A DNA stretch of 64,000 nt from Deltaproteobacteria bacterium (GTDB lineage: Bacteria; Lernaellota; Lernaellaia; JACKCT01), in NCBI GenBank assembly GCA_020633895.1, contig JACKCT010000012.1, positions 62,001 through 126,000 of the forward strand, read 5' to 3'. Positions 7,043-16,759 of this stretch are shown in pieces (within the stretch, counting starts at the first letter, position 1; every line of letters begins with the position of its first letter). The notes beneath the pieces are model-generated. The model saw only the letters and a list, made by a program, of their open reading frames with translations. It was not told where the DNA came from and searched no databases. The position numbers were made by a program, and so were the translations under genes.

Positions 7043-9919
7043 ATGCAGAGCGGTAGAACACCTCGCCCTGCCGGTCCGTCCCCTGCGGCTTCTCCGGCCA
7101 CGTCGCCGGTGGATGACCAAAACGCGCGTTTGCGTCTTTTGGCCGCTCGAATGCCCGAACTGGCCGCCGCCCCGTCGATTGGCGATCTGTGCCGACGGGC
7201 GCTGACGATCCTCGGTGAGCTGCTCGAGGCTCGGGGCGGCAGCGCCTACCGCGTGATGGACGATCACTTGTGCCTCCAAGCCGGGCTCGACCCCGGGCAC
7301 CAACCCGAAACGCTTCCGCTCAACCAACTCGGCTCGGGCCTCATCGGTCGGCTGCTGCGCCACCGGGAGGCGTTCATTGTCGAAGACATGGCCCGCGAAT
7401 CGGCGATCGAGCCGTCCGGCTGGAGCGGATACGCGGACCCGTCGGCGCTCGTCGTGCCGATCCACGGCGAAACCGGCGACGTGGCGTGCCTGTGCTGCCT
7501 GCACAACAAAGCCGAGCCGCCCTTCGACGAATTCGATCTGGAAATCGCCCGCGTCGTCGCGGCCCACGCCGGGGTCGTGCTCAACACCCTGCAACTTCGC
7601 GAGAATCTGACGGCGTCGGAAAACCGCTATCGCCAATTGACGGAAAAATCGCTCACCGGCATTTTCATCCACGATGAAGGCAAGGTCGTCTATTTCAATC
7701 GCCGCATGGCCCAGATGTTCGGCTACGGCGACATCTCCGTGGAGAAACTGAGCGGAAAATCATTTCTCGACGTTGTGCATCCCGACGACCGAGAGGCCAT
7801 CCGCGACCGATGGACCCGCCGCATCGACGGCGAGGACCTCCCGACGCACCACCTGATGCGCGCCTTCAAGCGGGACGGCAGTGAAATTTTGCTCGAGGTT
7901 CTGGCCACCGTCATCGAACACGAAGGCCGACGAGCCACCATGGGCCACGCCATCGACGTCACCGAGCGCCAACGCGCCACCCAGGAACGCGACCGCCTGC
8001 TCCGATTTCAGGCGGAGATCCTGAACAACCCGGGCATGATGATCGTTGTTTCCGACGAGAACAGCGCCATCACCATCTGGAACGCCGGGGCGGAACGAAT
8101 CACCGGATACTCCGCCGACGAAGTCGTCGGGAGCTCCGAGATCTGGCGAATGCTCTACCCCGACGCCGCCTACCTCGATCGCGTCGCCAAGGAGTTCAAC
8201 GCCAGCTACGCGGAAGGCGGAACCGTCCAAAACAAGACGTCGAACATCCGGCACAAGGATGGCACGGATCGCGTCGTTTCGTGGTTCTCCGTGCGTCTGG
8301 CCGAAGACGGCTCGCGTCGCTTGGGGACCATTTCCGTCGGATTGGACGTGACCGAAAGCCGCCAATATCAAGAGGCGCTCGTCCGATCCGAGGAGAAATA
8401 TCGCAACCTGGTCGAGTCGTCCGAGATCGGCATTTTCATCATGGACGAAGGCCGTTTCGCTTTCGTGAACGAGGCCATGTGCAATATGTTCGGCGCAACG
8501 CCCGACCAGATGATCGGCAAGATGGCGTTCGATTTTCTCGAAGGCAAAGACCAGCAGAAGATGATTGATGTCTTCACCGAATGGTCCAACGACGTCGAGG
8601 TCGACTCCGGCCACCGCATCGAGATCACCGGCATCGGCGGCGTGAAACGACACATCGTCCTGCGCGTTCGCGACATTGTCTACGACGGACGCCGGGCCAT
8701 CCACGGCCTGTTCACCGACGTGACCAAGGAAAAAGAACTCGAGGACAAGCTCCTGCAATCCCGCAAGATGGAAGCGATCGGGCGACTGGCCGGAGGCATC
8801 GCCCACGACTTCAACAACATGCTCACCGGCATCATCGGCTACGCGGAGATGATTCTTACCGAAGGCCGCGTCAAACCGCCCGACCCGCTTTACGAAGACG
8901 TCCAGGAAATCAAGGACGCCGCCGATCGGGCGGCCCAGCTCACGCGCCAACTGCTGGCTTTCAGCAAGCAGCAGCTTATCGAACCGAGGGTGATCGATCT
9001 GAACAAGGTCATCCGCGACTCGATGAAGATGGTTTCGCGCATGATCGGCGAGCATATTCGCCTGGACCTGGATTTTTCCCGCGACAAGGCGGTGGTCCGT
9101 GTCGATCCCACGCAGGTCGACCAGATCCTCGTCAACCTGGCGGCGAACGCCCGGGATGCCATGCCCGGCGGCGGGTCCTTCCGCATCACCACCCGCGTCA
9201 TCGAGGACAAGGAACGCCCGTCGCCCGGTCGCGACGACGTGGTGGTGCATCGCTTCGTGGAGATGACCGTCGCCGACACCGGCTGCGGCATGGACCCGGA
9301 AACCCTGGCCCGCAGTTTCGAGCCGTTCTATTCCACCAAGGACAAGGACAAAGGCACGGGACTGGGCCTGGCCACCGTTTACGGAATCGTACAGCAACAC
9401 GACAGCACCATCGAGGTCGACTCCCGCGTCGGCGAAGGCACGGTCTTCCGCCTTTACTTCCCGTACGTGGACGGCCAACCGGCGCCGGTGGACGTGGACG
9501 ACACCGCGGATATGGGCCACAAAGGCACCGAACGCATCCTTCTGGTCGAGGATCAGGACATCGTGCGCGCCTTGGCGAAACGCATACTGCGTCGCCAAGG
9601 GTACGAGGTCTTCGAGGCCTCCAACGGCCCCGAAGCCTTGGAGATCGCGGACCGCCTGGACCACCCCGTGGAACTGCTCCTGACGGACGTCGTCATGCCC
9701 GGCATGAACGGCCTGGAACTCTACAAACAGATGCACGCCCGGGACGGCGATTTGAAAGTGCTGTACATGTCCGGCCACGAGGAAGAATTGCTGGCCCACC
9801 AGGGCGTGCTCAACGCGTCGACGCCGTTTTTGTACAAACCTTTTAAAATCCGCTCTTTAGCCGCCAAGGTCCGCGAAGTTCTGGACGACGTCGCCCGCTC
9901 CGCCCCTGACCTTTCGTAA
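7043..9919 (+). CDS. Soluble hybrid histidine kinase (GAF-PAS-PAS-PAS-HisKA-HATPase-REC)
   Basis: This 958-residue protein has no transmembrane helices, so it probably senses a cytoplasmic signal. Domains in order are GAF (about 45-185), PAS (about 195-310, YRQLTEKSLTGIFI), PAS (about 322-440), PAS (about 452-563, YRNLVESSEIGIFI), HisKA with His588 in GIAHDFNNML, HATPase_c (NARDAM, DTGCGM, FEPFYSTK, GTGLGLA) and a C-terminal receiver (RILLVEDQD; Asp882 in LLTDVVMPGMNG). The first and third PAS domains are close to each other in sequence, suggesting duplication. The HDFNN H-box subtype is usual for kinases with a fused receiver. No regulator gene is adjacent, so its output is unknown. Confidence 0.95.
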   Translation: MQSGRTPRPAGPSPAASPATSPVDDQNARLRLLAARMPELAAAPSIGDLCRRALTILGELLEARGGSAYRVMDDHLCLQAGLDPGHQPETLPLNQLGSGLIGRLLRHREAFIVEDMARESAIEPSGWSGYADPSALVVPIHGETGDVACLCCLHNKAEPPFDEFDLEIARVVAAHAGVVLNTLQLRENLTASENRYRQLTEKSLTGIFIHDEGKVVYFNRRMAQMFGYGDISVEKLSGKSFLDVVHPDDREAIRDRWTRRIDGEDLPTHHLMRAFKRDGSEILLEVLATVIEHEGRRATMGHAIDVTERQRATQERDRLLRFQAEILNNPGMMIVVSDENSAITIWNAGAERITGYSADEVVGSSEIWRMLYPDAAYLDRVAKEFNASYAEGGTVQNKTSNIRHKDGTDRVVSWFSVRLAEDGSRRLGTISVGLDVTESRQYQEALVRSEEKYRNLVESSEIGIFIMDEGRFAFVNEAMCNMFGATPDQMIGKMAFDFLEGKDQQKMIDVFTEWSNDVEVDSGHRIEITGIGGVKRHIVLRVRDIVYDGRRAIHGLFTDVTKEKELEDKLLQSRKMEAIGRLAGGIAHDFNNMLTGIIGYAEMILTEGRVKPPDPLYEDVQEIKDAADRAAQLTRQLLAFSKQQLIEPRVIDLNKVIRDSMKMVSRMIGEHIRLDLDFSRDKAVVRVDPTQVDQILVNLAANARDAMPGGGSFRITTRVIEDKERPSPGRDDVVVHRFVEMTVADTGCGMDPETLARSFEPFYSTKDKDKGTGLGLATVYGIVQQHDSTIEVDSRVGEGTVFRLYFPYVDGQPAPVDVDDTADMGHKGTERILLVEDQDIVRALAKRILRRQGYEVFEASNGPEALEIADRLDHPVELLLTDVVMPGMNGLELYKQMHARDGDLKVLYMSGHEEELLAHQGVLNASTPFLYKPFKIRSLAAKVREVLDDVARSAPDLS

Positions 9920-9983
9920 TTTCACCCACCGAAAATCCTTCCGCGCAAAAAGTGCGTCTTGACGTCGGCGTTCGAGAGAATTA

Positions 9984-10003
9984 GTAAGTATGCGCTCACT
10001 TAC
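9984..10003. promoter_or_regulatory. Predicted TetR-family operator before the RND efflux operon
   Basis: GTAAGTATGCGCTCACTTAC is a 20-bp dyad with six-base perfect outer arms (GTAAGT/ACTTAC) and a GCGC core; 16 of 20 positions are symmetric. It ends just before the AAGGA ribosome-binding site and the ATG at 10018. Palindromes ending in CTCACT-like arms are typical of TetR regulators that control pumps. Binding by the adjacent TetR protein, with autorepression of the whole operon, is inferred. Confidence 0.6.
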
Positions 10004-10017
10004 CCAAGGATTTGCCG

Positions 10018-10623
10018 ATGGGTCGCCAGCAACAATTTACCGACGATCAGATTCTGGAAGTCGCCCGCGCGTGCTTTTTGGAACACGGTCCGTCCGTTTC
10101 CACCAATGTCATCGCCGACAAGCTCGGCGTCTCCCAGGCGGCGCTGTTCAAGCGTTTCGGCACCAAGGAGGAATTGCTCCTGGCCGCGATCTTGCCCGAC
10201 GAAACAATGCCTTGGGTCAAGCAGGTGTCGGCGGGACCGGACCCGGAGCGGGACCTTCGCGAACAACTGATCGAGATCGGCGGAATCATCGACGAGTATT
10301 TGTCGAGCCTGGTGCCGCGCATGGCGGTCCTGCGTTCCGCGGGGTTCACGCCGGAGGGGCTTTGCGGGCGATACGCCGTGCCGCCGCCGGTGCAAGGCCA
10401 TCGGGCCATGTCCAAATGGTTCGGCCACGCCATCAAACTGGGCATGATCGAGGCGGAGGACCCGGGCATCCTGGCCCTGACGTTCCTCGGGGCCTTTCAC
10501 CTGCGCCATTTCGTGCATCACACCTTCGGCGAGGCCTTGGTGAAAAGCAGCTCACGACATTTCATCAAAAATCTCGTGGACACGGTCTGCCGCGGAATCG
10601 AAACAAAGGAGTCCGCTTCATGA
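10018..10623 (+). CDS. TetR family transcriptional regulator of the efflux operon
   Basis: This 201-residue protein has an N-terminal TetR helix-turn-helix (QILEVARACFLEHG...IADKLGVSQAALFKRFGTKEELLLAA). A variable ligand-binding domain follows, with His-rich residues near its end. The ATG at 10018 is chosen over a TTG two codons earlier because AAGGA lies seven bases upstream. Its stop overlaps the start of the outer-membrane-factor gene (ATGA), so regulator and pump are one transcript. By family precedent it represses the operon until an inducer, often a pump substrate, binds. Confidence 0.93.
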   Translation: MGRQQQFTDDQILEVARACFLEHGPSVSTNVIADKLGVSQAALFKRFGTKEELLLAAILPDETMPWVKQVSAGPDPERDLREQLIEIGGIIDEYLSSLVPRMAVLRSAGFTPEGLCGRYAVPPPVQGHRAMSKWFGHAIKLGMIEAEDPGILALTFLGAFHLRHFVHHTFGEALVKSSSRHFIKNLVDTVCRGIETKESAS

Positions 10624-12122
10624 CATCGCGATCGGTCATCATGCCGGTGCTCGTGCTGGCTGCCTGGGCGGTGGCGGCCTCGGTCGCCATGGCTCAGGAA
10701 GACAACCGCGACGAGGCGAAGGAAGGCTTCCCCGAGTCCTACACCGCCGAGTCCGCCGGTACGGCGCCGGCGACCGCGTGGTGGATGGAACTGGGCGATC
10801 CGCGCCTGAACGAATTGATCGAGCAAGGCCTGGAACAGAACCCGAATCTGTCCGCCGCCCGCGAACGCGTCGTGGCCTCCAAGGCCCAGGCGACGGGCTC
10901 CCTGGCGCCGTTGCTGCCTCACGCGAGCGTGGAACTCGGCCTGAAACGCACGTCCATCGAATTCAAAAATCTGGACGAAGGCGAGTATCCCGTGACCAGC
11001 GGCGGATCGTCGGCGTCGTCGAGCAGCGGCGGCAGTTCGTTCAGCAGTACAAACTTTGACGACCCCATCGTCACCGACTCGGGCTCGGCGTATCTGGTCG
11101 GCAATTGGCAATTGGATGTGTTCGGCAAAAACGCCTTCGCCTACGCCGCCAATCGCAAGGAAGCCCTCGCCTCCCAAGGCGATCGAGACGCCGATGCCGC
11201 CTCCTTGGCCGCGAGCATCGCCGGGGCGTATTACGACGTCATCGCCGCGCGGGCCAAGGTGCGGGCGGTCGAAAAGCAGATTCAGGCCAACCAAAAAATG
11301 CTGGACCTGATGCAGCTTCGCTTCGAGACCGGCGTCGCGTCGGGCCTGGATGTGTTGCAGCAAAAGCAGGTGCTGGCTTCCAGCAAGACGCGCTTGCCGA
11401 ACACGCGGCTGGAACTGCGTCTGGCGGAACAAACCCTGGCGACGCTGCTCAACCAGCAGCCGACGCAGACCGTTGCCATCGACGCGGATGCCTTGCCCGA
11501 GATTCCCGCGCTCGAACGTCTGGACGAACCGGAGGCTCTGCCATCCAACCGGCCGGACGTGGAGGCCTCCTATGAGCGCATGCGCGCCGCGCGAAATCGC
11601 AAATACAGCGCCATCGGCGGTTTTCTGCCGACGTTGACCGTCACCGGTCAGTACGGTCAGGAGCGTCCCGATTACGACGTGGATCAGGTCAACGAAATCT
11701 GGTTCGTCGGCGCCGGGCTGTCGATCCCGATTTTCCAGGGCGGCAGCAACATCGCGACGTATCGGGCCAACGCGGCCAATTATCGCGCCGCCCGGCAGGA
11801 CTACCGCGCCCTGCAGTTGACGGCGGTGCGCCGGGTGGAAGCGGCCGTGGCCCGGGACCGGGAAATGCACGAAGCCCTGACCGCCTACCAGGGGCAATTC
11901 GAAGCCGCTCAGGCGGCGCTGGATCAATCGACCGAACGCTATCTCACGGGACTGACGGACTACGTCTCGGTACTCGCCGCAATCAACGCCAAGCAGGCCG
12001 CCGAGTTGTCCGTCATCCAAACGCATCGACAGATGATCGACGCGCGCCTGGCGTTGTACGACGCGGTGGGCGGCGCCTGGATGAACGATCTTTCCATGCC
12101 GGCAAAGGACGACGAATCATGA
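10620..12122 (+). CDS. Outer-membrane efflux factor (NodT/OprM-TolC family)
   Basis: This 500-residue protein has a signal peptide ending near AVAASVAMAQ; there is no lipobox cysteine, unlike most OprM/NodT relatives. Typical family features are WWMELGDPRLNELIEQGLEQNPNLSAA, two OEP repeats with long amphipathic helices, and the second-repeat stretch GGFLPTLTVTGQYGQ followed by GLSIPIFQGG. A Ser/Gly-rich insertion follows residue 120, in the first repeat, and may be an extracellular loop. It would form the trimeric channel across outer membrane and periplasm. AAAGGAG precedes the ATG, which overlaps the tetR stop; the 3' end overlaps the MFP gene (ATGA). Confidence 0.93.
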   Translation: MTSRSVIMPVLVLAAWAVAASVAMAQEDNRDEAKEGFPESYTAESAGTAPATAWWMELGDPRLNELIEQGLEQNPNLSAARERVVASKAQATGSLAPLLPHASVELGLKRTSIEFKNLDEGEYPVTSGGSSASSSSGGSSFSSTNFDDPIVTDSGSAYLVGNWQLDVFGKNAFAYAANRKEALASQGDRDADAASLAASIAGAYYDVIAARAKVRAVEKQIQANQKMLDLMQLRFETGVASGLDVLQQKQVLASSKTRLPNTRLELRLAEQTLATLLNQQPTQTVAIDADALPEIPALERLDEPEALPSNRPDVEASYERMRAARNRKYSAIGGFLPTLTVTGQYGQERPDYDVDQVNEIWFVGAGLSIPIFQGGSNIATYRANAANYRAARQDYRALQLTAVRRVEAAVARDREMHEALTAYQGQFEAAQAALDQSTERYLTGLTDYVSVLAAINAKQAAELSVIQTHRQMIDARLALYDAVGGAWMNDLSMPAKDDES

Positions 12123-13438
12123 CATCCCCGAACGAGCACTTGGACCCCTTCGCCGAAAACGAGCGCATCGAACGGTCGATGAAAAAGCGCCTGCCTCGGC
12201 CTGTCATTCCGGCGATCATCGTCGGCGGCGGCCTGGTGGCGGCTATCGTCATGCTGGCGTTCAAACCGGAAATCAAAAGCGAGGCCCGCGCCCCCGAGGC
12301 GGTGCTGGTGGACGCCCAGTCCGTCGAACCGGCCCCGGCCCAGGCGCGCATTTATACCACCGGCGTGTTGACCGCCTCCAAGCTGGTCAACGTGATGCCC
12401 GAAGTCACCGGCAAAATCGTCGAGCAATCGCCGAATCTGGTCCCCGGCGGCAAGCTCAAGAAGGGCGAATTGCTGGTGCGTGTCGATCCGCGACCCTATC
12501 GACTGGTCATTCAGGAGCGGCAAAGCCAGGTCCAGGAGGCCGAGGTCGCCTTGGAAATGGAAAAAAGTCGCGGGCGCATCGCCTCGGAAGAATGGGAATT
12601 GCTCGGCAAGGGCAAGGCCGACGACACATCCCTCGCCTTGCGCGGTCCCCAATTGCGGGCCGCCGAGGAAGGGGTCAAGGCCGCCCGCAGCGCCCTGGAT
12701 CGCGCCCGCCTGGATCTGGAACGCACGGCGTTGTACGCCCCCTTCGACGCTCTGGTCTATGAAGAGCACGCCGACGTGGGGCAGTTCGTCGCCCCCGGTT
12801 CGAGCCTGGCGACGATCATCAGCACCGACCGCTTCTGGAGCAAGGCGTCGGTGGAGGTCGCCCAACTGGCGCTCATGGAACTGCCCGGCCTGAATTCGGA
12901 AAACGCGTCCGCCGTGGAGATCGTGCACGATCTGGCGAACGGACAACGCATCGTCCGCGAAGGTCAGGTCCTCGGCCTGGCCGGCGGCCTCGACCCCCAG
13001 ACGCGCACGGCCCAGGTGCTCATCGGCGTGGACAATCCCCTCAATCCGCCCGAAGGCGGCTATCCCCTGCTCCCCGGCGCCTACGTGGAGCTGGCGATCA
13101 AGGGCATCTCCATTCCGTCGGCCTTCGAGATCCCGCGACGCGCGATCTTCGACGGCAACAAGGTCTGGACCGTCGGCGAAGGCGAGCACCTGGTGGAGAA
13201 GACGATCACGATCGGCTGGGGCGACAAGAACGAAGTGTACGCCACCGCGGGCCTGAACTCCGGCGACCGCCTCGTGACCAGCTCTTTGTCCATGCCGGTG
13301 GAAGGCATGGCCGTCAAGGTGCGCGCCGCCGGCAGCGAGGGCGAATCCGAACGCGTCGCCTCGGACGGCACCGGCGCCGGGACCGAGGAAGGCACGGCCT
13401 CGGCGGGCGTCGGCAAGGCCGAACCGGCGACCCTCTAA
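12119..13438 (+). CDS. RND efflux periplasmic adaptor (membrane fusion protein)
   Basis: This 439-residue protein is anchored by an N-terminal transmembrane helix (about 28-48) rather than a lipid. It has split biotinyl-lipoyl halves (GKIVEQSPNLVPGGKLKKGELLVRVD and YAPFDALVYEEHADVGQFV), an alpha-helical hairpin between them (about 130-205), then beta-barrel and membrane-proximal domains. The C terminus is an Ala/Glu/Gly-rich tail of about 30 residues. It bridges the inner-membrane pump at 13482 and the outer-membrane channel at 10620. The ATG overlaps the OMF stop by 4 bp. Confidence 0.93.
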   Translation: MTSPNEHLDPFAENERIERSMKKRLPRPVIPAIIVGGGLVAAIVMLAFKPEIKSEARAPEAVLVDAQSVEPAPAQARIYTTGVLTASKLVNVMPEVTGKIVEQSPNLVPGGKLKKGELLVRVDPRPYRLVIQERQSQVQEAEVALEMEKSRGRIASEEWELLGKGKADDTSLALRGPQLRAAEEGVKAARSALDRARLDLERTALYAPFDALVYEEHADVGQFVAPGSSLATIISTDRFWSKASVEVAQLALMELPGLNSENASAVEIVHDLANGQRIVREGQVLGLAGGLDPQTRTAQVLIGVDNPLNPPEGGYPLLPGAYVELAIKGISIPSAFEIPRRAIFDGNKVWTVGEGEHLVEKTITIGWGDKNEVYATAGLNSGDRLVTSSLSMPVEGMAVKVRAAGSEGESERVASDGTGAGTEEGTASAGVGKAEPATL

Positions 13439-13481
13439 CCCCGCGACCACAACCACGACCCTCGACGCAAGGAAACGAGCG

Positions 13482-16400
13482 ATGAACGATCGAGAAGCCG
13501 TAGCGCACATCAAGGGCCCCATCGCGTGGATGACGCAGAACACGGTCGCCGCCAATCTGCTGATGATCGTGATTATCTTCGGCGGCATCGTGGGGCTGTT
13601 TCGCACCAAGCAGGAGGTCTTTCCCGACACGAGCCTGGATACGGTCGTGGTCAGCGTCCCCTATCCCGGCGCCAGCCCGTCCGAGGTCGAGCAGGGCATC
13701 GTGCTGGCCATCGAGGAAGCGGTGCGGGGTATCGACGGCGTCAAACACGTCAAGGCCACCGCGGCCGAGGGCGTGGGCACGGTGAACGTCGAGTTGTTGC
13801 TCGACGCCGATCCGGAGAAGGCGCTCCAGGACGTGAAAAGCGAAGTGGACCGCATCCAGTCCTTCCCCGAGCAATCCGAAGAGCCGTCGGTCACGCTCCT
13901 GTCCAACCGTAAGCCGGTCGTGGGACTGATTGTCGCGGGCAACCAGGATTTGTCGCGGCTGCATGCCATTGCCGAGCACGCGCGCAACATGCTGCTGGAA
14001 GACCCGCGCGTCACGCAAGTCGAAATGGCCGGGGTGCCGCCCCTGGAAATCAGCGTGGAAGTTTCGCGGGAAAATCTGCTGAAGTACGACCTGACCCTCG
14101 AAGAGATCGCCCGGCAGCTTCGCGCGTCATCCCTGGAGTTGCCCGGCGGCACGCTGGAGACCGCCGGCGGTCAGATCCTGGTGCGCGTGGCGGATCGCCG
14201 CCTCTACGGCCACGAGTTCGACGACGTGATCATCAAGAGCACGGCCCAGGGCGCGAAGGTGCGTCTGGCGGATATCGCGACGATCCGCGACGGTTTCGAG
14301 GACACGGACCTGGCGTCCTACTTCAACGGCAAGCGCGCGGTCCGCGTGACGGCCTACCGGGTCGGCGACGAGACGCCGACGGATGTCTCCGACGCCGTGC
14401 ATGACACGGTCGAGCGCCTGCGCGAGGAATATCCGCCGAATATTATCTTCGATCTGTGGAATGACGAATCCGAATTTCTGGAAGCCCGCATCGACCTGCT
14501 GGTGCGCAACGCCCGCTTGGGCTTGATTCTGGTCGTCATCATTCTCGCGCTGTTCCTGGAACTGCGTCTGGCGTTCTGGGTCGCCCTGGGGATTCCCGTG
14601 TCGTTCCTCGGCGCGTTTTTGCTGATGCCGATACTGGGCATCTCGATCAACATGATCACGCTGTTCGGCCTGATTATCGTCCTGGGTATGGTCGTCGACG
14701 ACGCCATCGTCATCGGCGAAAATATCTACACCAAGACGCAGCAGGGCATGCGCCGCGTTCCCGCCGCCGTGGAGGGAGCGACCGAGATGGCGGTCCCCGT
14801 CGTCTTTTCCGTGCTGACCACCGTCGCCGCGTTCATGCCGATGTTTTTCGTGCCGGGCACCATGGGCAAAATCTTCGCCCTCTTCCCGATCGTGGTGATC
14901 TCGATCCTGTTCTTTTCCATGACCGAATCGTTTTTCGTCCTGCCCGCCCATTTGTCCCACGGGCACCCGAACAAGCCCGGCGGCGTCATGGCGTGGATCG
15001 AGTCCAAGCGGCTGATCTTCGCGGCCGGATTGGAAAATTTCATCAACAACAAGTACCGCCACTGGCTCCAGCGCGCGATTCGCCGCCGTTATGTGGCGGT
15101 CGCCGTGTGGGTGGCGCTGTTTTTCATCACCATCGGCGCGGTCGGATCGGGCCTGGTTCCCTTCGCGTTCTTCCCGGACGTGGAAGGCGACCTGGTCATC
15201 GCCTCGGCGCGCCTGCCTTACGGCACCGCCATCGAACGCACCTACGAGGTTCAGGAAGTCCTGGAAGCGTCGGCGGAAAAGACCATCGCCGACTTCAAGA
15301 AGGCCAATGTGCGCGGCATGTTCTCCCGCGTCGGCGAATCCACGCCGACCTGGAACGTCGACCCGGAGACCGGCAGCCACATCCTGTCCATCGAGGTGCT
15401 GCTGGTCGGCTCGGACCAGCGCGAGTTCACCGCCTTCGACTTCGCCGACAAATGGCGAGACTACACGCCGCCGATCGCCGGCGTCGACTCGCTCACGTTC
15501 GCCTCGTCGGCCGGTCCGTCGGCCGGTCCGGCGGTGGATGTTCAACTCTCCCACTACGACACCAAGGTTCTGGCTCATGCGTCCCAGGACGTGGAGCAGG
15601 CCCTGCGCAGCTACGATCAGCTCACGAACTTCGAGAACACCTATTCGGCCGGCAAGCCCCAGCTCGATTTCCGCCTGCTGCCGATGGCCCGCACCTTGGG
15701 CCTGTCCGCCGACGACATCGCGCGCCAGCTTCGCGCGGCGTTTTACGGAGCCGAGGCGATTCGCGAGCAGCGGGGGCGCAACGAGCTCAAGGTAATGGTG
15801 CGCCTGCCCGAGGACGAGCGCGTCTCCGAATTTGACATCGAGCAGTTCCGCGTCACCACTCCGGCCGACGGCCAGGTGCCTCTCAACTACGTGGCCGAGT
15901 TCGAACGGGGCCGCGCGCCGACGAATATCCGCCGCGAGGACGGCAAGCGCATCATCGACGTCACCGCCAAGCTCGCGCCCGGCGTCGCGTCCTCTCGCCC
16001 GGTGCTCGAATCGATTTCCGCCAACGATCTCCCCCGCATCCTGGACAAATACCCCGGCCTGACCGCCGAATACGCCGGTGAACAACGGGAGCAGGGTGAT
16101 ACGTTCAAAAGCCTGGGGCAAAATTTCTTCCTGGCGCTGTTTGTCATCTTCGCTTTGCTGGCCATTCCCCTACGCAGCTACGTGCAGCCGGTCATCATTA
16201 TGTCGGCTATTCCGTTCAGCTTCGTGGGCGCCGTCTTCGGCCATGTGCTGATGGGCTATAACCTGAACATCATCAGCTTCTTCGGCATCGTCGCCCTCAC
16301 CGGCGTCGTGGTGAACGGCTCGCTGGTGCTCGTGGACACGGCCAACCGCATCCGCCAGGACGGCAGCGGCGCATGGGAAGGTATCGTCGAGGCCGGTTGC

Positions 16401-16685
16401 CGCCGATTCCGACCGATCATGCTCACGTCGCTGACGACGTTCTTCGGCCTGGCGCCCATGATTTTCGAGACGTCGGTGCAGGCCCGATTCCTGATTCCCA
16501 TGGCGATCAGCCTGGGCTTCGGTATCCTCTTCTCTTTGGGCGTGACGCTGCTGCTGGTCCCGTCGATCTACGTGATCCTCGAGGACGTGGCCAATCTGTT
16601 CCGCCACGAGGACGACAAGGAATTTCTCCCGGGCCTGGACACGCCGCTGGATCCCGCAACCGTGGCGCACGACACCACGGCCTGA
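13482..16685 (+). CDS. RND family efflux pump, inner-membrane transporter
   Basis: This 1067-residue protein has the AcrB/MdtB-type layout: TM1 near residue 20, a porter domain (VVVSVPYPGASPSEVEQGI), TM2-TM6 with the proton-relay pair in GMVVDDAIVIGENIY, a second periplasmic domain, and TM7-TM12 (VALTGVVVNGSLVLVD). The length is normal. The divergence pattern (SPYPGASP-type porter, inserted GGVMAWIESKRLIF) recalls the large environmental RND subgroup of multidrug or unknown-substrate pumps rather than the CusA metal subgroup. A 43-bp gap with AAGGAAACG precedes the ATG. It is the last gene of the tetR-OMF-MFP-RND operon and is followed by a strong terminator. Confidence 0.96.
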   Translation: MNDREAVAHIKGPIAWMTQNTVAANLLMIVIIFGGIVGLFRTKQEVFPDTSLDTVVVSVPYPGASPSEVEQGIVLAIEEAVRGIDGVKHVKATAAEGVGTVNVELLLDADPEKALQDVKSEVDRIQSFPEQSEEPSVTLLSNRKPVVGLIVAGNQDLSRLHAIAEHARNMLLEDPRVTQVEMAGVPPLEISVEVSRENLLKYDLTLEEIARQLRASSLELPGGTLETAGGQILVRVADRRLYGHEFDDVIIKSTAQGAKVRLADIATIRDGFEDTDLASYFNGKRAVRVTAYRVGDETPTDVSDAVHDTVERLREEYPPNIIFDLWNDESEFLEARIDLLVRNARLGLILVVIILALFLELRLAFWVALGIPVSFLGAFLLMPILGISINMITLFGLIIVLGMVVDDAIVIGENIYTKTQQGMRRVPAAVEGATEMAVPVVFSVLTTVAAFMPMFFVPGTMGKIFALFPIVVISILFFSMTESFFVLPAHLSHGHPNKPGGVMAWIESKRLIFAAGLENFINNKYRHWLQRAIRRRYVAVAVWVALFFITIGAVGSGLVPFAFFPDVEGDLVIASARLPYGTAIERTYEVQEVLEASAEKTIADFKKANVRGMFSRVGESTPTWNVDPETGSHILSIEVLLVGSDQREFTAFDFADKWRDYTPPIAGVDSLTFASSAGPSAGPAVDVQLSHYDTKVLAHASQDVEQALRSYDQLTNFENTYSAGKPQLDFRLLPMARTLGLSADDIARQLRAAFYGAEAIREQRGRNELKVMVRLPEDERVSEFDIEQFRVTTPADGQVPLNYVAEFERGRAPTNIRREDGKRIIDVTAKLAPGVASSRPVLESISANDLPRILDKYPGLTAEYAGEQREQGDTFKSLGQNFFLALFVIFALLAIPLRSYVQPVIIMSAIPFSFVGAVFGHVLMGYNLNIISFFGIVALTGVVVNGSLVLVDTANRIRQDGSGAWEGIVEAGCRRFRPIMLTSLTTFFGLAPMIFETSVQARFLIPMAISLGFGILFSLGVTLLLVPSIYVILEDVANLFRHEDDKEFLPGLDTPLDPATVAHDTTA

Positions 16686-16709
16686 CCTTTCGCGATCGAA
16701 ACGGCGACG

Positions 16710-16737
16710 CGCCCCGGCCTTGGCCGGGGCGTTTTTT
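16710..16737 (+). terminator. Rho-independent terminator of the RND operon
   Basis: A perfect 10-bp stem CGCCCCGGCC / GGCCGGGGCG with a 2-nt TT gap (a tetraloop once the closing pair opens) is followed directly by six T residues. It begins 25 bp after the stop of the RND gene. Confidence 0.95.
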
Positions 16738-16759
16738 CTTGGTGGACGGTTGGCGCCGA

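Noticed and set aside
7760-9799. A 679-codon open frame on the minus strand inside the hybrid kinase gene
   Set aside because: Its product is His/Asp/Gly/Val-rich with no recognisable domain and it mirrors the codon bias of the clear kinase gene on the other strand. Long antisense frames are common in high-GC DNA.
14127-16121. A 664-codon open frame antisense to the RND pump
   Set aside because: Low-complexity His/Arg/Asp composition and complete overlap with a well-defined RND transporter; an antisense artefact.
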